Assembly: GCF_011320115.1 (NCBI RefSeq)
Contig: NZ_JAANOZ010000004.1
Span: 62,001 to 126,000 of the forward strand
Origin: Croceibacterium segetis
Lineage (GTDB): Bacteria; Pseudomonadota; Alphaproteobacteria; Sphingomonadales; Sphingomonadaceae
Length of the DNA stretch: 64,000 bases
Reading direction: 5' to 3'
The translations under genes were made by a program, and so were the position numbers. This document shows, one piece after another, positions 20,040 through 26,999 of the stretch. Below the pieces are notes generated by a model. That model did not search any database and had not been told where the DNA came from. It was given only the letters and a program-made list of their open reading frames with translations. How positions within the stretch are numbered: the first letter of the stretch is position 1; the number at the start of each line of letters is the position of its first letter.

Positions 20040-20064
20040 GGGGATGGAAGGGGAAATTAGGGGA
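20040..20064 (+). promoter_or_regulatory. Candidate MraZ operator: three GGGGA repeats at 10-bp spacing
   Basis: On the plus strand GGGGA occurs at 20040, 20050 and 20060, each followed by five unrelated bases. The site lies 139-163 bp upstream of mraZ. Known: MraZ in E. coli binds three short G-rich repeats (TGGGN) separated by five bases upstream of its own gene. The spacing and number match; the repeat is on the opposite strand to the gene, and its first base is G rather than T. Confidence 0.5.
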
Positions 20065-20207
20065 TTTAGTACGAATTTCGCCGACAGGCTGTGGATATAC
20101 GACCGGTTGTTGAGGATCAGCCGGAGCGGAATGGCCCGGCTTTATCCGTATGAATGGCGCGGAGGGCTCGGTTGACGGCGCTCCCGCACTTTCCCCGAAA
20201 TCGACCG

Positions 20208-20540
20208 CTATTGCTTGGGTGGCGGCGGAATTCGACTTGGATCGACGACCGTCGGCCGTTGCGCTTGCCGCTGCGGCGCGGCGACATCGGGCGCGACGCC
20301 GGCGTCGGCCAGCGGGTCGTTGACCGGTTGCGCATCGCTGGCCGCCTTCGTCGTTGCGGCTTCGGGCACCGCACCCGCGTCGGTCTGCCTGGCGCGGTCC
20401 ATGATCACCGTCGCGAGGCCGACCAGGAGCGCCATCGCCGCCAGTCCCGAGAGCCCGATCTGCAGCCGCTGGATCGATTGCGCGCGGGTGCCCGCGAGCG
20501 AAGCGTAGATCACTTCCTGGTCTTTGGGTTCGCTGGCCAT
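20208..20540 (-). CDS. Small single-pass membrane protein of unknown function
   Basis: Not recognised as a named family. Seen: 110 aa, a cytoplasmic N-terminus MASEPKDQEVIYASLAGTRA, one membrane segment at about 31-46 (GLAAMALLVGLATVIM), then a Pro/Ala/Gln-rich tail ending IPPPPKQ that is predicted periplasmic. It begins 24 bp after the cysK stop on the same strand, so it is probably co-transcribed with cysK. It lies upstream of the dcw promoter region and reads toward it. No motif shows a link to cysteine synthesis. Existence is supported by its codon-like composition, conserved-looking topology and lack of an alternative frame. Confidence 0.7.
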   Translation of the reverse strand: MASEPKDQEVIYASLAGTRAQSIQRLQIGLSGLAAMALLVGLATVIMDRARQTDAGAVPEAATTKAASDAQPVNDPLADAGVAPDVAAPQRQAQRPTVVDPSRIPPPPKQ

Positions 20541-20564
20541 GACGGCGAGTGTAGCGCCGGCGGA

Positions 20565-21560
20565 TTAACGCAGCCAGTCGAAAACCGGCAGGCCTTTCGC
20601 TTCGAGCCACTCGGCGTTGTACAGCGTCGAGAGGTAGCGGAAGCCGGTGTCGCACAGGATTGTCGCCACCCGGCTGCCCTTGCCGAGCTGCTTGCCCAGC
20701 GCCACCGCGCCCGCGACGTTGATCCCGCTCGACAGCCCGAGGCACAGGCCTTCGTCCCTGAGCAGACGGGCGACCCATTCGAGCCCTTCCTCGTCGGAGA
20801 TGCGGAACTGGGTATCGACCGGCGCGCCTTCGAGGTTGGCGGTGATCCGTCCCTGGCCGATGCCCTCGGCGACGGAGTTGCCCTCGGCCTTGAGCTCGCC
20901 GTGGGCATAGTATTCGTAAAGCGCCGCGCCGTGCGGATCGGTCAGCGCGATGCACACGTCGTCGTTGAATTCCTTGAGGCCGAGGCCGACGCCGGCGAGC
21001 GTGCCGCCGGTGCCGACCGCGCAAGTGAAGCCGTCGACACGGCCCTCCATCTGCTCCCAGATCTCCGGCGCGGTGCTCTCGATGTGGGCGCGGCGGTTGG
21101 CGATGTTGTCGAACTGGTTGGCCCAGATCGCGTTGTCGGCCTCTTCGGCGAGGCGCCGGCTGGTGTGCACGAAATGCCCGGGGTTGGAGAACTTGGTCGG
21201 CGGCACCAGGACCAGCTCGGCGCCGAGCGCGCGCAGCGTGTCCATTTTCTCCTTCGACTGGTTGTCGGGCATGACGATGATCGTCTTGTAGCCGCGCGCG
21301 TTGGCCACCAGCGCCAGGCCGATGCCCGTGTTGCCGGCCGTGCCTTCGACCACCGTGCCGCCGGGCTTGAGCTCGCCGCGCGCCTCGGCATCGCGGACGA
21401 TCCACAGCGCCGCGCGGTCCTTGACCGAGGCGCCGGGGTTCATGAACTCGCACTTGCCCCAGATCTCGCACCCCGCCGCCTCGCTCGGGCCCTTGAGCAG
21501 GACCAGCGGGGTGTTGCCGATGAGGGCGAGCGTGTCGGGAAGCGCCGTGGGTGCCGTCAT
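20565..21560 (-). CDS. cysK: Cysteine synthase A (O-acetylserine sulfhydrylase)
   Basis: PLP enzyme making L-cysteine from O-acetylserine and sulfide in the cytoplasm. Seen: 331 aa, IGNTPLVLLKGPSEAAGCEI near the start, the PLP-lysine motif NPGASVKDRAA with Lys47, and the phosphate-binding loop VEGTAGNTGIGLALVANARG. A second stretch, AVGTGGTLAGVGLGLKE, binds the cofactor phosphate, and CDTGFRYLSTLYNAEWL is near the C-terminus. The ATG at 21560 (MTAPTALPD) was chosen over longer frames that run through the ferredoxin region. Cystathionine beta-synthase-like activity cannot be excluded from sequence alone, but the length and motifs fit CysK best. Confidence 0.92.
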   Translation of the reverse strand: MTAPTALPDTLALIGNTPLVLLKGPSEAAGCEIWGKCEFMNPGASVKDRAALWIVRDAEARGELKPGGTVVEGTAGNTGIGLALVANARGYKTIIVMPDNQSKEKMDTLRALGAELVLVPPTKFSNPGHFVHTSRRLAEEADNAIWANQFDNIANRRAHIESTAPEIWEQMEGRVDGFTCAVGTGGTLAGVGLGLKEFNDDVCIALTDPHGAALYEYYAHGELKAEGNSVAEGIGQGRITANLEGAPVDTQFRISDEEGLEWVARLLRDEGLCLGLSSGINVAGAVALGKQLGKGSRVATILCDTGFRYLSTLYNAEWLEAKGLPVFDWLR

Positions 21561-21622
21561 GCCAGACCGGTTAATCGGCGCGACGCCGCGTCGCAATGCA
21601 ATTGCGCTTGTTGCAGGCGAAA

Positions 21623-21940
21623 TCAGTCTTCGGCGGCGATGCGCACCTTGAGCCCGTCGAGATCGGGCGTGAACGGAATCTGGCAGCCGAGGCGCGAGTA
21701 TTCGTCGCGGTCGCCGCTCGAATCGAGCAGGTCGTCCTCGTCCTCGCTGATCGGGGGGAGCTTGCCGAAGAATTCCGGATCGACATGGACGTGGCAGGTC
21801 GCGCAGCTGCAGCAGCCGCCGCACAGCGCGAGCAGCTCGTCGAAGCCGTTGTCGCGGATCGCTTCCATCACGGTGAGGCCGTCGATCGTGTCGATCTGGG
21901 AGGTTTCGCCGGACCGGGTGGTGACGATCAGCTTGGGCAT
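21623..21940 (-). CDS. 2Fe-2S ferredoxin (adrenodoxin type)
   Basis: Small electron carrier of the vertebrate/adrenodoxin-like 2Fe-2S class. Seen: 105 aa. The cluster ligands fit the C-x5-C-x2-C...C pattern: Cys40, Cys46, Cys49 and Cys86, within ALCGGCCSCATCHVHV and RLGCQIPF. Two additional Cys (43 and 44) sit inside the ligand loop. The ATG at 21940 (MPKLIVTT) has AGGAG 11 bases upstream; a TTG three codons earlier is too close to it. The partner is unknown: it could serve a P450 or Fe-S assembly, but neither is in the window. It is 62 bp from cysK and may be co-transcribed. Confidence 0.92.
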   Translation of the reverse strand: MPKLIVTTRSGETSQIDTIDGLTVMEAIRDNGFDELLALCGGCCSCATCHVHVDPEFFGKLPPISEDEDDLLDSSGDRDEYSRLGCQIPFTPDLDGLKVRIAAED

Positions 21941-22012
21941 CGCGAGCAACTCTCCTATGGGCTCCGGGCGCGGCTGCTAGGCAATCGCGGAGAAGTTGGC
22001 AAGCGAGGCGGC

Positions 22013-22630
22013 ATGGGCCTGACAGTTGAACAGTTGAACGGCGGACTGGAAGCCATCGCGGAGCGCGACCAGGCGATCGCCCGCGCGCTCAGGCTGGCCG
22101 GCTACCCCGAGCCGCGCATCCGCGACCGCGGCTATCGCACCTTGCTGCGCACGATCGTCGGCCAGCAGGTCAGCGTCGCCGCGGCCTCGAGCACGTGGCG
22201 CAAGCTCGAGGCCGCGCTGGGCGAGGACATGCCGCCCGAGACGCTGCTCGCCGCCGACTTCGACACGCTGCGCGCCTGCGGCCTGTCGCGCCAGAAACAG
22301 GGCTATGCTCGCTCGTTGTGCGAGCTGGTCGTCAGCGGCGAGCTCGATCTCGAGAACCTGCCCGAAGACGACGAGGAAGCGATCGCCCAGCTCGTCCTGA
22401 TCAAGGGCATCGGCCGCTGGTCAGCGGAGATCTACCTGCTGTTCGCCGAAGGCCGGCCCGACATCTGGCCGGCCGGCGACCTGGCAGTGCAGGCCGGGAT
22501 CGGCCGGATCCTGGGCCTGCCCGAGCGGCCGAGCGAGAAAGAGGTCCGCGCGCTCGCCGAGCCGTGGCGGCCCCACCGCGGCGCGATCGCGATCCTCACC
22601 TGGCATTGCTACAACAACGCGGCGCTCTAA
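22013..22630 (+). CDS. alkA: DNA-3-methyladenine glycosylase II
   Basis: Base-excision repair enzyme of the HhH-GPD superfamily that removes alkylated purines. Seen: 205 aa, LLRTIVGQQVSVAAASSTWR in the N-terminal half, the helix-hairpin-helix LIKGIGRWSAEIYLLF, and the catalytic Asp in WPAGDLAVQAGIGRI. The length fits the short AlkA type without the E. coli N-terminal domain. The ATG at 22013 (MGLTVEQL) has GAGG nine bases upstream; the longer upstream frame is antisense to the ferredoxin. It is divergent from the ferredoxin gene and heads a plus-strand run of four genes. Confidence 0.93.
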   Translation: MGLTVEQLNGGLEAIAERDQAIARALRLAGYPEPRIRDRGYRTLLRTIVGQQVSVAAASSTWRKLEAALGEDMPPETLLAADFDTLRACGLSRQKQGYARSLCELVVSGELDLENLPEDDEEAIAQLVLIKGIGRWSAEIYLLFAEGRPDIWPAGDLAVQAGIGRILGLPERPSEKEVRALAEPWRPHRGAIAILTWHCYNNAAL

Positions 22631-22694
22631 ATCCTGCTTGTGCCACGCGCGTGGCTAGGCGTATTGCTCGCATAACACAGCTACAGGAGTCGCC

Positions 22695-24632
22695 ATGACC
22701 ACCGCCGCCCAAGCCGTCGAGTCCGTTCCCCTGATCACCCGCGAAGCGCTGTTCGGCAACCCGGTCCGCAGCGGCGGCACGATCAGCCCCGACGGGAAGT
22801 GGCTCGGCTGGATGGCGCCGCACGAAGGGGTGATGAACGTGTTCGTCGCCCCGTTCGGCAAGCCGGGCGAGGCGCGGCGGATGACCAGCGCCGTCGAGCG
22901 GCCGATCCCGCAGTACTTCTGGTCGCAGGACTCGCGCTATGTCCTCTACGTGCAGGACAAGGGCGGCGACGAGAACTACCTGCTCTATGCCGTCGACGTC
23001 GCCAGCGGCGCGGAGCGCTGCCTCACCCCGTTCGAGAACACCCGAGTCAAGTTCGCCGGCTCGTCGACCAAGCTGCGCAACGAGGTGCTGGTGGCGCTCA
23101 ACAATCGCGACGTCACCTACCACGACGTCCACCGGCTGAATCTCGACAGCGGCGAGCTCACGCTGGTGCTGCAGAACGACAAGTATGCCGGCTTCGCCAC
23201 CGATGACGACTTGCGCGTGCGCTGGGCTCTCGCGCCCAACGACGCCGGCGGCATGGACCTGTTCGAGGTCGACGGCTCGACCGTCGCCGAAACGCCGAAG
23301 GTCAGCACGACGCTCGAGGATTCGATGACCACGGGCATCGTCGGCTACACCAACGACGGCCGGACGCTTTACTGGATCGACAGCCGCGGGCGTAACACCG
23401 CCGAGCTGATCGCCGAGAACACCGAGACCGGCGAGCGCACGCTGATCGCCTCGGACGAACGAGCCGACGTCAACGGCGCCATGCAGCATCCGCTGACCGG
23501 AAAGATCGAGGCCTATTCGTCCAATTACCTGAAGCGCGAATGGACCGCCCTGACGCCGGAAATGGGGCAGGCGCTCGCGTTCCTGCGCGAACGGCTCGAC
23601 GGCGAGTTCGGCGTGCAGTCGCGCACCGATGCCGACGACAAGTGGCTCGTCTGGCACGATCCGGTGACCGGCCCGACCCGCGCGCTGCTCTACGATCGCA
23701 CGGCGGGCACGCTGGAAGAGCTTTACGTCACCCGGCCCGAGCTCGAAGGCGCGCCGCTCCAGCCGATGCACCCGCTCGAAATCCCCGCGCGCGACGGATT
23801 GACGCTGGTGAGCTACCTGACCCTGCCGCCGAGGAGCGAGGGCGATCGCCCGCCGAGCCCCGCGCCGATGGTCCTGCTCGTTCACGGCGGCCCCTGGGCG
23901 CGCGACGGCTACGGCTTCAACCGCATGCACCAGCTGCTCGCCAACCGCGGCTATGCGGTGCTTTCGGTCAATTTCCGCGGCTCGACGGGGTTCGGCAAGG
24001 GCTTCGTCAACGCCAGCAACCTCGAATGGGGCGCGGCGATGCACGACGACCTGATCGACGCGGTCGACTGGTGCGTGGCGCAGCGCATCGCGCAGCAGGA
24101 CAAGGTGGCGATCATGGGCGGCAGCTACGGCGGCTACGCCACGCTGGTCGGCCTGACCTTCACCCCCGAAGTATTCGCCTGCGGGGTCGACATCGTCGGC
24201 CCGTCGAACCTCGAGACCCTGCTCGCAACGATTCCCCCCTACTGGGCGCCGATGGTCAAGCAGTTCCATGAACGGATGGGCAATCCGAACACGCCCGAGG
24301 GCCTGCAGCTGCTCAAGGACCGCAGCCCGCTTCACAAGGCCGACAGGATCTGCCGCCCGCTGCTGATCGGCCAGGGCGCCAACGATCCCCGCGTCAAGCA
24401 GAGCGAGAGCGACCAGATCGTCGCAGCGATGGAGAAGCACGGCATCCCGGTGACTTACGTGGTGTTTCCCGACGAAGGTCACGGCTTCCACCGGCCCGAG
24501 AACAACATTGCGTTCACGGCGATCACCGAGCAATTCCTCGCCACGGTGCTCGGCGGACGGGCCGAGGCATTCGACGGCGAGGTCGAGAAATCGACCGCGC
24601 AGATCAAGACCGGCGGAGAACTGGTAGAATGA
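22695..24632 (+). CDS. S9 family serine peptidase (prolyl oligopeptidase type)
   Basis: Predicted oligopeptidase or acyl-peptide hydrolase. Seen: 645 aa, a beta-propeller-like N-terminal two thirds (SPDGKWLGWM, SQDSRYVLYVQDKGGDENY) and a C-terminal alpha/beta hydrolase domain. The catalytic triad can be placed: Ser477 in MGGSYGGYATL, Asp564 in GQGANDPRVKQSE, His596 in PDEGHGFHRPENN. No signal peptide is evident, so it is probably cytoplasmic. AGGAG lies six bases before the ATG. The next gene (pirin) overlaps its stop by four bases. The substrate is unknown. Confidence 0.93.
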   Translation: MTTAAQAVESVPLITREALFGNPVRSGGTISPDGKWLGWMAPHEGVMNVFVAPFGKPGEARRMTSAVERPIPQYFWSQDSRYVLYVQDKGGDENYLLYAVDVASGAERCLTPFENTRVKFAGSSTKLRNEVLVALNNRDVTYHDVHRLNLDSGELTLVLQNDKYAGFATDDDLRVRWALAPNDAGGMDLFEVDGSTVAETPKVSTTLEDSMTTGIVGYTNDGRTLYWIDSRGRNTAELIAENTETGERTLIASDERADVNGAMQHPLTGKIEAYSSNYLKREWTALTPEMGQALAFLRERLDGEFGVQSRTDADDKWLVWHDPVTGPTRALLYDRTAGTLEELYVTRPELEGAPLQPMHPLEIPARDGLTLVSYLTLPPRSEGDRPPSPAPMVLLVHGGPWARDGYGFNRMHQLLANRGYAVLSVNFRGSTGFGKGFVNASNLEWGAAMHDDLIDAVDWCVAQRIAQQDKVAIMGGSYGGYATLVGLTFTPEVFACGVDIVGPSNLETLLATIPPYWAPMVKQFHERMGNPNTPEGLQLLKDRSPLHKADRICRPLLIGQGANDPRVKQSESDQIVAAMEKHGIPVTYVVFPDEGHGFHRPENNIAFTAITEQFLATVLGGRAEAFDGEVEKSTAQIKTGGELVE

Positions 24633-25507
24633 CGCGCACGGTCGCCAGCCTCCATCCCGCCCATCGCGACGACATTGCCGACCTCGTCACGCGCCGCCCC
24701 GTCCCCGGGCCGGGAGTGCCACAGGTCGATCCGTTCCTGTTCCTCAACCACCACGGACCGCAGACCTACGCGCCGGGCAACCGCGGCCTGCCGTTCGGGC
24801 CGCACCCCCATCGCGGGTTCGAGACGGTGACCTTCATCCTCGAGGGCACCCTCGCCCACTACGACAGCGGCGGGCACGAGAGCGTGATCGAGGCCGGCGG
24901 CGTGCAGTGGATGACCGCGGGCTCCGGCCTGGTGCACGCCGAAGTCTCGCCGCCCGAGTTCAAGCGCGACGGCGGGCCGCTGGAGATCCTCCAGCTATGG
25001 GTCAACCTGCCCTCCCGATTGAAGATGACCAGCCCTCGCTATTCGGGTGTGCAGGCGGACCAGATTCCCGTCGTTCCGCTGCCTGGCGGTGCGGGCGGGC
25101 TGGCGCTGGTTTCCGGCCGCTTCGGCGATGCCGAGGGACCGATCCATCCGCTGACCGGAGTGTTCATGGCGGTGGTGCACCTCACCCCCGGGGGCGCGGC
25201 CGAGCTGCCGGCGCCGCGCGGGCGGTCGGTGTTCCTCTACGTGGCGCGCGGGAAGGTTTCGGTCGGCGGCACGGCGGTGGAGCGGTGGAACCTCGTGCGC
25301 TTGAACGACGACGGAGACGCCGTCGCCGTCACCGCGGGAGCGGACGGCGCCACGCTGCTGTTCGGCCATGCCGACCCGATCGGCGAGCGGGTGGTCGCGC
25401 ACGGCCCGTTCGTGATGAACAGCGAGGCCGAAATCCACCAGGCCATCGCCGACTACCAGGCGGGCAAGTTTCAGGGTACCGGCAAGCTGGTCGACGTGGG
25501 GCAATAA
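24629..25507 (+). CDS. Pirin family protein
   Basis: Cupin-fold iron protein; some bacterial pirins oxidise flavonols, others modulate metabolic enzymes. Seen: 292 aa, the N-terminal cupin with metal ligands in GPHPHRGFETVTFILEG and VQWMTAGSGLVHAEVSP, and a C-terminal pirin domain with TPGGAAELPAPRGRSVFLYV. The N-terminal RRPVPGPGVPQVDPFLFLNH is typical. The ATG overlaps the peptidase stop (ATGA), which implies coupling. The role in this operon is unknown. Confidence 0.93.
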   Translation: MTRTVASLHPAHRDDIADLVTRRPVPGPGVPQVDPFLFLNHHGPQTYAPGNRGLPFGPHPHRGFETVTFILEGTLAHYDSGGHESVIEAGGVQWMTAGSGLVHAEVSPPEFKRDGGPLEILQLWVNLPSRLKMTSPRYSGVQADQIPVVPLPGGAGGLALVSGRFGDAEGPIHPLTGVFMAVVHLTPGGAAELPAPRGRSVFLYVARGKVSVGGTAVERWNLVRLNDDGDAVAVTAGADGATLLFGHADPIGERVVAHGPFVMNSEAEIHQAIADYQAGKFQGTGKLVDVGQ

Positions 25508-25521
25508 GGGGGACAGCGGCG

Positions 25522-26337
25522 GTGGCGGTGCGCAAGACGATCTTCGTAACCGGCGGCGGCTCGGGCATCGGACGGGCGATCGCCATTCGTTTCGCGCACG
25601 CCGGCTGGTTCGTCGGCCTCGGCGACGTGAGCGAAGCCGGCATGGCCGAGACCGAGGCGCTGATGCCCGGCGGGTTCGCCTACAGCCACGTATTCGACGT
25701 CGCCGACCGGGCGGCGTGGGACGAGGCGTTGCGGATCGTCTCGGTCGCCGCGGGCGGGCGGATCGACGTCGTCGCCAACAACGCCGGCATCTCGCTCGGC
25801 GGTCCGCTGGAGGAATACGAGCAGGACGAGATCGACCGCATCCTCGACGTCAATCTCAAGGGCGTGATCTACGGCGCGCAGGCGGCCTACCCCTACCTCA
25901 AGGCGAGCGCGCCGGGCTCGTGCCTGGTCAACACCGCCAGCGCCGCAGCGCTCTACGGCATGGCCAACCAGAGCCTCTACGGCGCCTGCAAGGCCGGCGT
26001 GCGGTCGCTGACCGAATCGCTCGACGCCGAATGGGCGCCCGACGGCATCCGCGTGCGCTCGTTGATGCCGAGCTTCATCGACACGCCGCTGCTGCAGAAC
26101 ACCCCCAACCGCAAGCGCAACGCGATCATCCGCGAGGCGGTGGTCGAGGCGGGACTGGAGTTCACCCCGGTCGAGGAAGTCGCCGAAGCGGCGTGGCGAG
26201 CGGTGACCGGCGAGCAGCTCCACCACGTCGTCGGCAAGAGCGCGCGCAAGATGCGGCTGCTGGCGAAGTGGGCGCCCGGCGCGCTGCGCAAGCGCTCGCG
26301 CCTGCTGGCCGAGGCGCACGAGCGGACGAAGCGCTAG
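25522..26337 (+). CDS. Short-chain dehydrogenase/reductase
   Basis: NAD(P)-dependent oxidoreductase of the classical SDR family. Seen: 271 aa from a GTG at 25522 (VAVRKTIFVTGGG), with AAGGGGG about 10 bases upstream. The cofactor loop TGGGSGIG is at about 10-17, the structural NNAG follows in the middle third, and the catalytic YxxxK is in SLYGACKAGVRSLTES. The glycine-rich loop lacks the Arg that marks NADPH users, and GLGDVSE places an Asp after beta-2, which suggests NAD+. It starts 14 bp after the pirin stop. The substrate is unknown. Confidence 0.93.
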   Translation: MAVRKTIFVTGGGSGIGRAIAIRFAHAGWFVGLGDVSEAGMAETEALMPGGFAYSHVFDVADRAAWDEALRIVSVAAGGRIDVVANNAGISLGGPLEEYEQDEIDRILDVNLKGVIYGAQAAYPYLKASAPGSCLVNTASAAALYGMANQSLYGACKAGVRSLTESLDAEWAPDGIRVRSLMPSFIDTPLLQNTPNRKRNAIIREAVVEAGLEFTPVEEVAEAAWRAVTGEQLHHVVGKSARKMRLLAKWAPGALRKRSRLLAEAHERTKR

Positions 26338-26384
26338 CTTTTGTTGGAGAACGAGGGGCTGAATTCGCTTTCCTACACGGATTT

Positions 26385-26399
26385 GTTCCGTTTATGTTC
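26385..26399 (+). promoter_or_regulatory. LexA (SOS) box-like sequence
   Basis: Reads GTTCCGTTTATGTTC, an exact GTTC-N7-GTTC, the known alphaproteobacterial LexA consensus. No clear gene follows on either strand, so it may be an orphan or a chance match; about one such match is expected by chance in 64 kb at this base composition. Confidence 0.3.
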
Positions 26400-26471
26400 G
26401 CGCGATGCCGTCCTCTGCTCGCCTCCCTTTTTGCCCGTCGATCCTGTCTCGGAAGAATGGGCGTCGCGGCG

Positions 26472-26495
26472 GCGCCGGAAGTATTTTTCCGGCGC
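26472..26495. repeat. Perfect 9-bp inverted repeat (hairpin) in intergenic DNA
   Basis: GCGCCGGAA and TTCCGGCGC flank a 6-base loop GTATTT. It lies 135 bp beyond the SDR stop. There is no T-run after it, so it may be part of a dispersed repeat rather than a terminator. Confidence 0.5.
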
Positions 26496-26499
26496 AATG

Positions 26500-26586
26500 T
26501 GTCACCCGCCACCCGGCGCCGAAAACCGCGAAAATGCGTCGTTTCCAGGGCGACACCAGGGTGACAGGGTCCGTAAAGTGTCACCC
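26500..26586. repeat. TGTCACCC intergenic repeat cluster
   Basis: TGTCACCC at 26500-26507 and 26579-26586, with the inverse GGGTGACA at 26559-26566. The last two form an 8-bp stem around a 12-base loop. A degenerate copy (GGCGACACC) is at about 26549-26557. Confidence 0.5.
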
Positions 26587-26635
26587 TCGAATCCGCACCT
26601 CGCTCGGCCATTCCGGCAGCCGGGCCGGCATGAAC

Positions 26636-26926
26636 TCAGGCGAGTCCGTCGATAGCCGCGGCCATCTCCACGTCGCGCTGCGAGAGGCCGCCGGCGTCGT
26701 GGGTGGTGAGGGTGATCTCGACCCGGTTGTAGACGTTCGTCCACTCGGGATGGTGGTCGCGCTTCTCGGCGATCAGCGCCACGCGGGTCATGAAGGCGAA
26801 GGCCCCGCTAAAGTCGGCGAACTTGAACCGGCGGACGATCGCCAGCTTGTCGTCGCGCAAGGTCCATTCGGGAAGGCGCGCGAGCGCTTCGCCGCGCTGG
26901 GCTTCGGTCAGTTGCGGCACAGCCAT
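26636..26926 (-). CDS. phhB: 4a-hydroxytetrahydrobiopterin dehydratase (pterin-4a-carbinolamine dehydratase)
   Basis: Recycles the pterin cofactor of aromatic amino-acid hydroxylases; the same fold moonlights as a transcription co-factor elsewhere. Seen: 96 aa, the N-terminal [20 protein letters not shown], and the active-site signature [20 protein letters not shown] with the family HHPEW motif, then [19 protein letters not shown]. The ATG at 26926 has GGGAG about eight bases upstream. A longer upstream frame is created only by the dispersed repeat at 26941-26962. No phenylalanine hydroxylase gene is in the window. Confidence 0.93.
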   Translation of the reverse strand: MAVPQLTEAQRGEALARLPEWTLRDDKLAIVRRFKFADFSGAFAFMTRVALIAEKRDHHPEWTNVYNRVEITLTTHDAGGLSQRDVEMAAAIDGLA

Positions 26927-26940
26927 TCCATTACTCCCGC

Positions 26941-26962
26941 TCATCCTGAGCTTGTCGAAGGA
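26941..26962. repeat. Dispersed sphingomonad-type repeat (CCTTCGACAAGCTCAGGA family)
   Basis: The plus strand reads TCATCCTGAGCTTGTCGAAG followed by GA; its complement is the familiar CCTTCGACAAGCTCAGGAT element seen many times in sphingomonad and related genomes (from memory). It fills the 73-bp gap between the divergent phhB and ccmA starts. Confidence 0.7.
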
Positions 26963-26999
26963 TTGTCGCTCATTGTTCCTTGGCCTAACGCTCGCGCGG

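Larger units (their letters stand above)
19902..20207. other. 306-bp dcw leader and promoter region, no gene
   Basis: No credible coding frame was seen on either strand; the plus-strand frame across it runs out of mraZ antisense. From the mraZ side it holds a GC-rich hairpin (19950-19969), three GGGGA repeats (20040-20064) and a one-mismatch DnaA-box-like sequence TGTGGATAT (20090-20098). No clear sigma-70 promoter could be placed by eye. It must contain the main dcw promoter unless transcription comes from cysK. Confidence 0.7.
26338..26635. other. 298-bp intergenic region between convergent SDR and phhB, repeat-rich
   Basis: No believable gene. It is more AT-rich near the SDR end, then holds a LexA-box-like sequence (26385-26399), a 9-bp-stem hairpin (26472-26495) and three copies of TGTCACCC in both orientations (26500-26586). 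Short frames across it (about 80-150 codons) are Arg/Ser/Pro-rich shadows without a family look. Confidence 0.7.

Noticed and set aside
22596-24533. 645-codon minus-strand frame opposite the S9 peptidase
   Set aside because: The plus strand encodes a full catalytic triad; the antisense frame shows no motifs.
26341-26655. Short frame MLENEGLNSLSYTDLF after the SDR gene
   Set aside because: No family resemblance, low-complexity end, and it crosses the LexA-like box and repeat hairpin.
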